Source: Acidaminococcus fermentans DSM 20731 (GTDB lineage: Bacteria; Bacillota; Negativicutes; Acidaminococcales; Acidaminococcaceae). From it: a DNA stretch of 64,000 nucleotides. Location of the stretch: assembly GCF_000025305.1 (NCBI RefSeq), contig NC_013740.1, forward strand, positions 992,001 through 1,056,000. The letters run 5' to 3'. The notes beneath the pieces were generated by a model. It was given only the letters and a program-made list of their open reading frames with translations. It ran no database searches and had not been told where the DNA came from. The position numbers and the translations under genes were made by a program. Of this stretch, positions 57,307 through 64,000 are shown piece by piece; within the stretch, counting starts at the first letter, position 1, and every line of letters begins with the position of its first letter.

Positions 57307-57813
57307 ATGGAGAATCAATTGCTGGATCAGTTCGGTCCTCAGCACTGTGGGGTGTTCCTGGGAGTGGAGTCTGCAGATCTGGATGCGCTGCGGCAATGGC
57401 TTCGTCTGGTGGATTTCCACTGTGAATGGGTATGGGGCGACAGGGAACCCTGCTGCCAGGTGCTGGTCCATATGAATGTGCTGTATCGGCCGGTGTTGGA
57501 GCGGCTAGGGACCGCCATGTGCCGGCGGTTCGGACAGAAAGGATATCTTTTCGCCGATGAAAACGGCCAGGCCTGGGAATTTCCTCAAAAGGGAGGGACG
57601 GGCAAAGCACTGGGATTGCTGACACCTCAGGTGTTGGATCAGTTTTACAGCGGCCTTCTGGGGGAACCCTTCCACTTCCAGGAGTTCCGGTCCATGTATC
57701 ATGTGAATGCCGGGGTGCCCGCAATCATCATGGCCCAGCACGTCCATGATCTGATGGAAAAATATCAGGACTGGGATGTACGGTTCCTGGAAGAGCATGG
57801 AAAATCCAAATAA
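57307..57813 (+). CDS. Hypothetical protein
   Basis: A 168-residue soluble protein without a family I recognise. Notable are MENQLLDQFGPQHCGVFLGV at the N-terminus, a cysteine pair in WGDREPCCQVLVHMN, a middle segment FGQKGYLFADENGQAWEF and a C-terminal helix IIMAQHVHDLMEKYQDWDVR. No signal peptide or membrane helix. TAGGAGG lies about 12 bases before ATG 57307. The HD hydrolase gene follows after 18 bp, so the two are probably co-expressed. Composition is ordinary for coding sequence here, and the frame is real by ribosome site and spacing. Confidence 0.65.
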   Translation: MENQLLDQFGPQHCGVFLGVESADLDALRQWLRLVDFHCEWVWGDREPCCQVLVHMNVLYRPVLERLGTAMCRRFGQKGYLFADENGQAWEFPQKGGTGKALGLLTPQVLDQFYSGLLGEPFHFQEFRSMYHVNAGVPAIIMAQHVHDLMEKYQDWDVRFLEEHGKSK

Positions 57814-57831
57814 GGACAAGGAGTGGTGAAG

Positions 57832-58263
57832 ATGGATAAACTGGTATTGGCCTATGAGGTGGCAAAAAAATTCCACGAAGGACAGAAAGACCGGGCAGGG
57901 AAACCTTATATCAACCATGTGAAGTTCGTATCGGATCAGGTACTTCCTCTGGGAGAAGAGTATGCCCTGGTGGGGATGCTCCATGATACCCTGGAAGACA
58001 CGGCCATGGACCGGGGAACCCTGGAACAGCTGTTTGGGAAAACCGTGGCGGATGCGGTAGCTCTGCTGACCCATGACAAGAAGGTGCCCTATCTGGACTA
58101 TGTGCGGCAGATCAAAGAGAGCGGGAATCCCTACGCCATCGCCGTGAAAAAGGCGGATCTGCGGAACAACATGGATCTGACCCGGCTGCCGGAAGTGACG
58201 GAAAAGGACAGGGAACGGGTAGAAAAGTACCGGAAGGCATATGGAATTCTGAGTGAAGCGTGA
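57832..58263 (+). CDS. HD domain hydrolase, small alarmone hydrolase (SpoT/Mesh1-like)
   Basis: A 143-residue single HD domain resembling the hydrolase half of RelA/SpoT: HEGQKDRAGKPYINHV, GMLHDTLEDTAMDRGTLEQL (HD pair and ED diad) and VKKADLRNNMDLTRLP (distal Asp). This matches the small alarmone hydrolase pattern, so (p)ppGpp or a related nucleotide is a reasonable substrate. There is no synthetase, TGS or ACT domain. ATG 57832 with AAGGAG 8 bases upstream is chosen over GTG 57823. A partner synthetase is not in the window. Confidence 0.85.
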   Translation: MDKLVLAYEVAKKFHEGQKDRAGKPYINHVKFVSDQVLPLGEEYALVGMLHDTLEDTAMDRGTLEQLFGKTVADAVALLTHDKKVPYLDYVRQIKESGNPYAIAVKKADLRNNMDLTRLPEVTEKDRERVEKYRKAYGILSEA

Positions 58264-58267
58264 AGAG

Positions 58268-58436
58268 GACGGCGCAGGCTGGCAGAGAACAGGCCACCGC
58301 AGGGCAGGAAGGCGGCCCCGACAGACCCATTGCGGTGCCGTAGGGCGCCGGGGAGCCCGCGAAATGCACGGCCTGTCGATACCGGAACCGTAGGGGATGA
58401 CCGGCGCAGCCGTGTCGCCCGGCCATCCCGCATCCG
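58268..58436. repeat. Dispersed GC-rich repeat cluster, copy I
   Basis: ACGGCGCAGGCTGG, then GACCCATTGCGGTGCCGTAGG with GCGCCGGGGAGCCCGCGAAA, then GGAACCGTAGGGGATGACCGG and GCGCAGCCGTGTCGCCCGG, ending CATCCG. It parallels copy H block by block. The downstream end runs directly into the LysR gene's -35 box. Confidence 0.8.
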
Positions 58437-58465
58437 TTGACACCCCTTCCCCTCTGTGCTACAAT
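58437..58465 (+). promoter_or_regulatory. Promoter of the LysR gene, -35 at the repeat boundary
   Basis: TTGACA (58437-58442), 17 bp, TACAAT (58460-58465) with TGC upstream of the -10. Confidence 0.85.
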
Positions 58466-58486
58466 GCCCCCGAAGGAGGGGATATC

Positions 58487-59350
58487 ATGGATACCCGGGC
58501 CATCCGCTGTTTCCAGCAGGTCTATGAAAAGAAAAGCATCCACCAGGCCGCCAGGGGACTGTTCCTGACACCCCAGGGGGTGAGCCGGATCATCGGGGTC
58601 CTGGAGGGGGAACTGGGGGCACGGCTTTTTGTCCGTACGCCCCGGGGCATGGAACCCACCCTGGAAGGCCGGTATTTTTATGAACACAGCCGTCCTTTTA
58701 CGGCTCAGCTGCTGAACCTCCAGCTGGGGATCCAGGAAATGAAACGGCAGCAGCAGGGGCTCCGGGTGGGGCTTGCCTGCGGGGTGCTCCATGTGATTTC
58801 CGTGGAGCGGCTCCAGGAAACGGCTGCCCGGTATCCGGAATTCCACCTGGAGTGGGTGGAGGATTTCAATGAGAATATCCTGAAACTGCTGCAGGAAGGG
58901 ACGCTGTCCTGCGGCTTCTGTGTGGGACCGGGAGCCCCGGACGGCTTTTTCCGGCAGGAGCTGTTCCGGGCGCCGGTGTGCGCCATTCTGTATCCGGGGC
59001 ATCCTCTGTACGGAGCGGAGAGCCTTTCGGTGGAAGACCTGAAAGAGGAGCCCCTGCTGTGCCTCAACGAACATTTTTCTATTTACCACAATCTGGCGGA
59101 ACGGTGCGGGGATTTTGGTTTTACCCCTCACTTTGCCGTCAAGACCATGGAAAGCAGCCTGATCCGCCGGTTCTGCCAGGAAGGCCGGGGGGTGGGCATC
59201 GATGCGGCCATCCATCCAGAGGAACCGCCTTTGCGGCAGATCCCCCTCCGGGAGGCGGCTCCCTGGCAGGTGGCGTTGGTCTGCCCTCAGGGGAGGGAAA
59301 AGGAACCGCTGCTCCAGGCAATCCTGGGTTCTTTTGCTTGTGAAGGATAA
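58487..59350 (+). CDS. LysR family transcriptional regulator
   Basis: A 287-residue LTTR. The N-terminal winged HTH has the usual pattern (AIRCFQQVYEKKSIHQAARG, LFLTPQGVSRIIGVLEGELG, LFVRTPRGMEPTLEG), and the substrate-binding domain spans about 90-285. ATG 58487 follows GAAGGAGGGG. It reads in the same direction as the downstream flavin oxidoreductase, with a terminator between; it may control that gene in response to its substrate, which is inference from position. Confidence 0.92.
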   Translation: MDTRAIRCFQQVYEKKSIHQAARGLFLTPQGVSRIIGVLEGELGARLFVRTPRGMEPTLEGRYFYEHSRPFTAQLLNLQLGIQEMKRQQQGLRVGLACGVLHVISVERLQETAARYPEFHLEWVEDFNENILKLLQEGTLSCGFCVGPGAPDGFFRQELFRAPVCAILYPGHPLYGAESLSVEDLKEEPLLCLNEHFSIYHNLAERCGDFGFTPHFAVKTMESSLIRRFCQEGRGVGIDAAIHPEEPPLRQIPLREAAPWQVALVCPQGREKEPLLQAILGSFACEG

Positions 59351-59375
59351 AAGCGTCAATAAAATGTTGATACCT

Positions 59376-59411
59376 GCTGCCGTTTCCTTGCTGGACGGCA
59401 GCTGATTTTTT
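59376..59411 (+). terminator. Terminator after the LysR gene
   Basis: GCTGCCGT/ACGGCAGC with an 11-base loop, then TGATTTTTT. Confidence 0.85.
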
Positions 59412-59416
59412 ATGAT
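59388..59416 (+). promoter_or_regulatory. Promoter of the flavin oxidoreductase gene
   Basis: TTGCTG (59388-59393) in the terminator loop, 17 bp, TATGAT (59411-59416). Confidence 0.55.
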
Positions 59417-59463
59417 AGGGTGGTAAGGAAAAATACAGGTACAACAATCCAAGGAGGCAAACT

Positions 59464-61410
59464 ATGCTGCGCAAATTTCCCCATCTGTCCAGTCCCATCA
59501 CCATTGGCCGGACCACTTTCCGGAACCGGATCTTTTCTGCACCCATGGGAGGCACGGACATTACCAACGACGGGTGCATCGGCCCCAAATCCACGGCTTT
59601 TTACGAACTGAGAGCCAGGGGTGGGGCCGGAGCGGTCACCGTTTCCGAGCTGATGGTCCATCCGGCCACCGATGGATCCCATGCCTATCATCTGGATGAA
59701 AGCATCCTGAATTCCCTGGCGGCAGCCACCTGTACGGCCGATGCCATCCGCCGGCATGGTGCCATCCCTTCCATCGAACTGTCCCATTCCGGCCAGTTTG
59801 CCGGTACCTACATGACGGACAAGAACCGGCAGCACAATCTGCACCAGTGGGGGCCCAGCGACGGGGTACGGGCTGACGGGGTACCCGTACGGGCCCTGAC
59901 CCAGGAGCTGATCGATGATATTGTGGCGGCCTACGGCCACGCCGCGGGTCTGGCCAAACGGGCGGGCTTTGAAATGGTGATGATCCACGGGGGCCACGGC
60001 TGGCTGATCAACCAGTTCCTGTCCCCCCTGTTCAACCACCGGACGGATGCCTACGGAGGCAGCCTGGAAAACCGGACCCGGTTTGCGGTGGAAGTGCTCC
60101 AGGCGGTGCGGGCTGCGGTAGGGCCCTTTTTCCCCATTGAATTCCGGATGAGCGGGGCGGAATTCACCGAGGGAGGATACGGACTGGACGAAGGGGTGAA
60201 GATAGCCCAGGCCATCGAGCCCTATGCGGATCTGCTCCATGTCTCTGCCGGCACCTACCAGAAGACGTTCGGGATCACCCATCCTTCCATGTTCGAGGAC
60301 CACGGCCGGAATGTGTACCTGGCGGCGGAAATCAGAAAGCATGTGTCCAAGCCGGTGGCCACCATTGGCGGGCTCACGGATCCGGCCATGATGGAAGAAA
60401 TCATTGCTTCCGGGAAGGCGGATGTGGTGTATATGGCCCGGCAGCTGCTGGCGGACCCGGAAACGCCCCGGAAGATCGACGAAGGCCGGGAGGAGGAAAT
60501 CGTCCACTGCCTGCGCTGTTTCACCTGCATGGCGGAACGGGCTGCCACCGGTACCCGCCGGTGCACGGTGAATCCTCTCATCGGCCGGGAACTGGACGGC
60601 ACGGAAGTCCAGCCGGCACCGGTGCGGAAGAAGGTGGTGGTAGTGGGCGGGGGCCCCGGAGGCCTGTATGCCGCCTATACCGCCGCCCGTCGGGGGCACC
60701 GGGTGGTCCTGATGGAAAAAGAAGGGGAAGTGGGGGGCATCCTGAAAAGCGAGCAGGCCATTCCCTTCAAAAAGGAAATGTATGGTCTGGCCCATACCTG
60801 TGAGCTGCTGGCCCGGAAGGCGGGGGCAGAGATCCGGCTGAACACGGAAGCCACCCCGGAAACAGTGGAAGCGGAGCAGCCCGATGCCCTGATCATCGCC
60901 GCCGGATCCCGGCCCCTGGTTCCGCCCATCAAAGGGCTGGACGGGGACAATGTGGTGATCGTGAACAATTATTACAGGGAGAAAGACAAAGTGGGGGACC
61001 ATGTGGTGGTGTTCGGCGGCGGTCTGGCCGGCTGTGAATGTGCCATCCACCTGGGCCGGGAAGGGAAAAAGGTGGAGATTGTGGAAATGCGGCCCACCCT
61101 GGCTCCTGACGCCAATGTGCGCCACCGGCCCCTGCTGCTGGCGGAAATCGCCAAAACCGCCACGGTCCATACGGGATACAAGGGAATGGAAGTGACCCGG
61201 GAAGGCATCCTGTGCACGGATCCCTCCGGAGCCCAGGTGCTGGTGCCCGGGGATACGGTGATCTGCGCCCTGGGACAGCGTTCCCGGACGGATGTGGTGG
61301 AAGCGCTCCGGGATTGTGCCCCCTTTGTAAGGGTCATCGGGGATGCGGCCAAAGTGTCCACCATCACCAATGCGGTGTACTGGGGCCATTGGGCGGCCAT
61401 GGATATTTGA
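59464..61410 (+). CDS. Old yellow enzyme-type oxidoreductase (2,4-dienoyl-CoA / 2-enoate reductase family, BaiCD-like)
   Basis: A 648-residue three-part flavoenzyme: an N-terminal OYE TIM barrel with FMN (about 1-345; FSAPMGGTDITNDG, ELSHSGQFAG, MVMIHGGHGWLINQFLSPLF); a 4Fe-4S cysteine cluster (CLRCFTCMAERAATGTRRC, about 355-375); and a C-terminal FAD/NAD(P)H domain (GGGPGGLYAAYTAARRG at about 397, second Rossmann VVFGGGLAGCECAIHLG). Such enzymes reduce the alpha,beta double bond of enoates, dienoyl-CoA or unsaturated steroids in anaerobes. The substrate here is unknown. AAGGAGG precedes ATG 59464. It lies next to a LysR gene in the same orientation. Confidence 0.93.
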   Translation: MLRKFPHLSSPITIGRTTFRNRIFSAPMGGTDITNDGCIGPKSTAFYELRARGGAGAVTVSELMVHPATDGSHAYHLDESILNSLAAATCTADAIRRHGAIPSIELSHSGQFAGTYMTDKNRQHNLHQWGPSDGVRADGVPVRALTQELIDDIVAAYGHAAGLAKRAGFEMVMIHGGHGWLINQFLSPLFNHRTDAYGGSLENRTRFAVEVLQAVRAAVGPFFPIEFRMSGAEFTEGGYGLDEGVKIAQAIEPYADLLHVSAGTYQKTFGITHPSMFEDHGRNVYLAAEIRKHVSKPVATIGGLTDPAMMEEIIASGKADVVYMARQLLADPETPRKIDEGREEEIVHCLRCFTCMAERAATGTRRCTVNPLIGRELDGTEVQPAPVRKKVVVVGGGPGGLYAAYTAARRGHRVVLMEKEGEVGGILKSEQAIPFKKEMYGLAHTCELLARKAGAEIRLNTEATPETVEAEQPDALIIAAGSRPLVPPIKGLDGDNVVIVNNYYREKDKVGDHVVVFGGGLAGCECAIHLGREGKKVEIVEMRPTLAPDANVRHRPLLLAEIAKTATVHTGYKGMEVTREGILCTDPSGAQVLVPGDTVICALGQRSRTDVVEALRDCAPFVRVIGDAAKVSTITNAVYWGHWAAMDI

Positions 61411-61434
61411 AAATTGTCCGCGGTCAGCCGACGG

Positions 61435-61471
61435 AAAGGGGATGTTGCACGTGAACTGCAACATCTCCTTT
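61435..61471 (+). terminator. Terminator after the flavin oxidoreductase
   Basis: AAAGG-G-GATGTTGCA faces TGCAACATC-T-CCTTT around CGTGAAC; last T's continue TTTG. Another TGTTGCA/TGCAACA stem. Confidence 0.8.
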
Positions 61472-61477
61472 GTCCAG

Positions 61478-61530
61478 GGGCAGCTGCGTTTCTGTTCCAA
61501 GGCAAACGTCAGACGCGTTTGCCTGCCTTC
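61478..61530 (-). repeat. Hairpin repeat of the AACGCAGC family, copy 5 (inverted)
   Basis: On the minus strand GGAACAGAAACGCAGCTGCC matches copy 3 at 55271 (GAACAGAAACGCAGCTGG). The part before it holds the hairpin GGCAAACG/CGTTTGCC (61501-61522). Confidence 0.65.
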
Positions 61531-61542
61531 GTTCAGTGACCA

Positions 61543-61573
61543 GGGGTGTGAATTCTTTCACACCCCCTTTTTT
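61543..61573 (+). terminator. Terminator upstream of the his operon
   Basis: GGGGTGTGAA/TTCACACCCC with loop TTCT, then CTTTTTTT. Preceded by CAGTGACCAG (61534), a single heptamer-like unit. Confidence 0.9.
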
Positions 61574-61610
61574 TATGCGAAAAAAATTTTCATAAATTCA
61601 AAAAAACTAC

Positions 61611-61639
61611 TTGCATTTATCGCGTCATCGTAGTAAAGT
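61611..61639 (+). promoter_or_regulatory. Promoter of the yerC-hisZGD operon
   Basis: TTGCAT (61611-61616), 17 bp, TAAAGT (61634-61639). ACTAC at 61606 and GTAGT at 61630 flank the spacer as distant inverted arms. Confidence 0.55.
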
Positions 61640-61660
61640 ATTAAATCAGTAAAGCACTTG

Positions 61661-61678
61661 TTCCGGAGCTCTCCGGAA
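61661..61678. promoter_or_regulatory. Palindrome in the his leader, candidate operator
   Basis: TTCCGGAG-CT-CTCCGGAA, a perfect 8-2-8 inverted repeat between the promoter and the first gene. It could be a site for the TrpR-like regulator encoded next, or an RNA hairpin. Confidence 0.45.
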
Positions 61679-61713
61679 CGGAAGCATATTTATTGAAGAA
61701 AGGGGTTACGATC

Positions 61714-62016
61714 ATGGTAGCCGGATTGAATGAACGGGAACTGAAACAGCTGGCCAAAGCCTTTACCCTGCTGAAGGATCTGGACGGGAGCCTGGCTTTC
61801 CTGGAAGACATCTGCACCCCCAACGAGCTGAAGGCCCTGAGCCAGCGGCTGGAAGTGGCGGTGCGTCTTCACCGGGGCGAAAATTACGCCAAGATTGTCA
61901 AGGATACGGGCGCCAGCAGCACCACGGTATCCCGGGTCAATCGCTGTCTGAACTACGGGGCAGGAGGATACCGAACCCTGATCCCCATCTTGACTGAAGG
62001 AGCTAACGAGAAATGA
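61714..62016 (+). CDS. TrpR-like regulator (YerC/YecD family), likely regulator of histidine genes
   Basis: A 100-residue TrpR-superfamily protein: LNERELKQLAKAFTLLKDLD, ICTPNELKALSQRLEVAVRL and the HTH RGENYAKIVKDTGASSTTVS, then RVNRCLNYGAGGY, a clear YerC signature. Such proteins have been proposed as histidine-responsive repressors (HisR) where they sit with his genes. Here it is the first gene of the his operon and overlaps hisZ by 4 bases, which supports autoregulated control of the operon. ATG 61714 is chosen (AAAGGGG upstream) over TTG 61693. Confidence 0.9.
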   Translation: MVAGLNERELKQLAKAFTLLKDLDGSLAFLEDICTPNELKALSQRLEVAVRLHRGENYAKIVKDTGASSTTVSRVNRCLNYGAGGYRTLIPILTEGANEK

Positions 62017-63188
62017 GCAACAGTACTGCACTGCGGATCCCTTACGGGACAAAAGATATTCTGCCGGGGGATGCCCGGCTGAAACGGGAACTGGAAGACC
62101 GGGTGGCCGCCAATTTCCTTTCCTGGGGCTATGATGAAGCCATCACCCCCACCTTTGAATATGCCGATACCTTTGCCCTGAGCGGCGCCGGCATCAGCGA
62201 TGAAAGCATGCGGTTCATGGACCGGAACAACCGGACACTGATGCTGCGCAGCGAAATGACCACCCCCCTGGCCCGGATGGTGGCCACCCGTCTGAAGAAC
62301 GACAAGGGTGTGAAACGGCTGTTCTACATCGCCAATGTGTTCCGGCACGAACAGACCCAGGCCGGCCGCCAGTGTGAATTTTCCCAGGCGGGGATCGAAA
62401 TGATCGGGGCGGAAGCGCCCATGGCTGACGCGGAAGTGCTGGCCCTGGCGGTGAGCAGCCTGAAAGCCGCCGGGCTCCAGGATTTCCTGATCAGCGTGGG
62501 CCACAGCGCCTTCCTGGCCGGGATCATGGAAGAAGCCGGGCTGACGGAAAAGCAGGCGGATTTCGTAAAGACCATGATCCTCTCCCACAACGCGGTGGGC
62601 CTGGAAGAAGCTGCCGTCCGCTTCATCCCCAAGGATCTGAAGGACCTGTTCCGGGATCTGCTGTATCTCCAGGGAGGCCGGGACCTGCTGGATGACCTGG
62701 AAGGCCGGGTGAAGAACCAGAAGAGCCTGGATGCTCTGAAGAACCTGAAGGCCATCTACAAACTGGCGGAAGCCTACGGGGTGGCCCAGTACCTGTCCTT
62801 CGACCTGTCTCTGATCCGGAATTTCGACTACTACACCGGTATGGTGTTCGAGGCCTATGCTCCCCAGATCGGGTTCAACATCTGCGGCGGCGGCCGGTAC
62901 GACCATATGATGGAAGCCTTCGGGGATCCGGAACCGGCTACGGGATTTGCCCTGGGCATCGACCGGATCATCCTGTCCCTGCGCCGGGACGGCCGGTTCA
63001 ACAGGGAATCCAAATGGGACATTTACGTGGCCTGGGCTCCGGGATGCCAGGAAAAAGCCATCCAGAAGGCGCTGGAACTGCGCAATGGCGGCAAGAACGT
63101 GAAAGTGGCCACCAACGCCCTGACCCCGGAAGAGGCGGCCAAGGCCTGTGCGGAAAACCGGTGCGAAGCCGTAGCATATGTAGGATAG
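62013..63188 (+). CDS. hisZ: ATP phosphoribosyltransferase regulatory subunit HisZ
   Basis: A 391-residue HisRS-like protein without tRNA-charging ability that activates short-form HisG. Class II synthetase fold: PYGTKDILPGDARLKRELED, MLRSEMTTPLARMVATRL (motif 2-like with FYIANVFRHEQTQAGRQ), and GGGRYDHMMEAFGDPEPATG then FALGIDRIILSL (motif 3-like). The C-terminal about 60 residues form a short anticodon-binding-like tail. The presence of the short HisG next door confirms HisZ over true HisRS. Start ATG overlaps the previous stop (ATGA). Confidence 0.94.
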   Translation: MSNSTALRIPYGTKDILPGDARLKRELEDRVAANFLSWGYDEAITPTFEYADTFALSGAGISDESMRFMDRNNRTLMLRSEMTTPLARMVATRLKNDKGVKRLFYIANVFRHEQTQAGRQCEFSQAGIEMIGAEAPMADAEVLALAVSSLKAAGLQDFLISVGHSAFLAGIMEEAGLTEKQADFVKTMILSHNAVGLEEAAVRFIPKDLKDLFRDLLYLQGGRDLLDDLEGRVKNQKSLDALKNLKAIYKLAEAYGVAQYLSFDLSLIRNFDYYTGMVFEAYAPQIGFNICGGGRYDHMMEAFGDPEPATGFALGIDRIILSLRRDGRFNRESKWDIYVAWAPGCQEKAIQKALELRNGGKNVKVATNALTPEEAAKACAENRCEAVAYVG

Positions 63189-63201
63189 GAGAGAAAAGGG
63201 A

Positions 63202-63852
63202 ATGGATTACTTAACAATTGCCCTGCCCAAGGGAAAACTTTTTGCCAAGTCTGTGGAACTCCTGGCCAAGGTGGGCTATGCTGCGGACAATGTGGTGGAG
63301 GATTCCCGGAAGCTGGTCATCACCAATGAAGAAACCAAGGTAAAATTCATCATCGTCAAGACCGTGGACCTGCCCACTTATGTGGAATACGGAGCGGCGG
63401 ATATCGGCATCATCGGCAAGGATGTGCTCAATGAGGAACGGAAGGACATCTACGAACTGCTGGATATGGGCTACGGCGGCTGCCATCTGATGATGGCGGT
63501 GCCGGAATCCAAGGTACTGCCGGAAATCACCGATTACGCCCATATGCGGGTGGCTACCAAATATCCCAAGTGCGCGGCGGATTTCTTCGACAAGCTGGGG
63601 ATGCAGATGGAAATCATCAAACTGAATGGTTCCATCGAACTGGGGCCCATTGTGGGGCTCAGCGAAATGATCGTGGATATTGTCCAGACCGGCCGGACCC
63701 TGCGGGAAAACCATCTGAAGGAAGTGGCTTCGGTGTTCCCGTCCACCGCCCGTCTCATTGCCAATAAAGTCAGCTTCAAGATGCAGTACGACCGGATCCG
63801 GAAGCTGGTGGAAGATCTGAAAGTAGTCCTGAAGGAGGAAAAACCGGAATGA
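63202..63852 (+). CDS. hisG: ATP phosphoribosyltransferase, short form HisG
   Basis: A 216-residue catalytic subunit for the first step of histidine synthesis (ATP + PRPP to PR-ATP). It has IALPKGKLFAKSVELLAKVG at the N-terminus, DLPTYVEYGAADIGIIGKDV, VATKYPKCAADFF and the PRPP loop IVDIVQTGRTLRENHL. The C-terminal regulatory ACT-like domain of long HisG is absent, so it requires HisZ. GGAGAG lies before ATG 63202; the stop overlaps hisD (ATGA). Confidence 0.97.
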   Translation: MDYLTIALPKGKLFAKSVELLAKVGYAADNVVEDSRKLVITNEETKVKFIIVKTVDLPTYVEYGAADIGIIGKDVLNEERKDIYELLDMGYGGCHLMMAVPESKVLPEITDYAHMRVATKYPKCAADFFDKLGMQMEIIKLNGSIELGPIVGLSEMIVDIVQTGRTLRENHLKEVASVFPSTARLIANKVSFKMQYDRIRKLVEDLKVVLKEEKPE

Positions 63853-64000
63853 AAGTCTATGATGAAAGAAAAAGCACGGCGGAAGAAATCAGCCGCCTGC
63901 TGGAAAAGAAATCCTTTGATGAAGTGAAACTGTCCCCGAAAGTGGCCGCCGCTGTGGAAAAGATGTTCGGCCGTCCGCTTACTGCGGCAGAAGAAGTGGA
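63849..64000 (+). CDS. hisD: Histidinol dehydrogenase, N-terminal fragment (cut by window edge)
   Basis: The 50 residues visible begin MKVYDERKSTAEEISRLLEK and continue SFDEVKLSPKVAAAVEKMFG. The placement after hisG with a 4-base overlap and an N-terminal helical segment typical of HisD support the call. The catalytic part lies outside the window, so the assignment leans on operon order. HisD oxidises L-histidinol to histidine with NAD. Confidence 0.75.
   Translation, partial: MKVYDERKSTAEEISRLLEKKSFDEVKLSPKVAAAVEKMFGRPLTAAEEV

Overview
The window looks like chromosome of a Negativicutes bacterium (a diderm Firmicute), most likely Acidaminococcus or a close relative. The grounds are a GC-rich coding style, Firmicutes-type loci (a phenylalanine T-box ahead of pheST, ctsR next to radA, ireB-ruvX-DUF1292-mltG-U32, the short HisG plus HisZ pair, a single-chain 1258-residue PurL) and a tripartite tricarboxylate transporter. 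The genus is an inference; the sequence alone does not prove it.

Layout. 1-2.9 kb: tctCBA transporter operon on the minus strand, running off the left edge. 3-6.5 kb: glycerol dehydrogenase, MATE exporter, double-cupin protein. 6.6-10.9 kb, minus strand: a multidomain EAL (c-di-GMP phosphodiesterase) protein and an A-type flavoprotein. 10.98-13.77 kb: an accessory islet bounded and subdivided by three direct copies of a roughly 100-160 bp dispersed repeat. It holds an exported protein, an IS110-type transposase remnant and a MntA-HepT (nucleotidyltransferase-HEPN) toxin-antitoxin pair joined into one reading frame. 13.8-18.5 kb: feoAB, then a small HMA protein and a P1B-type ATPase. 18.5-25.8 kb: flavin reductase-like protein, amidase plus beta-lactamase-like hydrolase, a DUF2249 protein, a truncated hypothetical, and a heterodimeric ABC exporter. 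25.8-31.4 kb: TPR-like protein, T-box-pheS-pheT, tRNA-Asp/Gly/Trp, HIRAN protein. 31.4-36.8 kb: zinc alcohol dehydrogenase, G3E GTPase, a YjbR gene with its N-terminal half missing, a mini-lipoprotein, DUF1294, ctsR-radA. 36.9-45.5 kb: alaS, a TetR-like regulator, ireB-ruvX-DUF1292-mltG-U32 protease, an M24 peptidase and efp. 45.5-56.9 kb: histidine phosphatase, a DUF2156 protein with an apparent ATT start, an Eis-like acetyltransferase, purL, an M16C peptidase, DAHP synthase and a tandem-ACT protein. 57.3-64 kb: a hypothetical, an HD hydrolase, LysR plus an old-yellow-enzyme reductase, then a TrpR-like regulator with hisZ-hisG-hisD (hisD cut by the right edge).

The most unusual content lies between the genes. 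(1) Many intergenic regions carry short degenerate tandem tracts with a strict 7-bp period. The heptamer differs from locus to locus, and most tracts touch a hairpin or intrinsic terminator. (2) A GC-rich palindromic dispersed repeat (core GTAGGGGCGCAGGCCCGG) occurs at nine loci, twice as inverted pairs. At several loci it coincides with a gene breakpoint or contributes a stop codon or promoter element. (3) A second hairpin repeat (ATCTGCC/GGCAGAT with AACGCAGC) recurs. (4) The terminators are built largely from two stereotyped stems. Together with the fused MntA-HepT gene these are the best candidates for undescribed biology here. No intact insertion sequence, prophage or CRISPR array was found.
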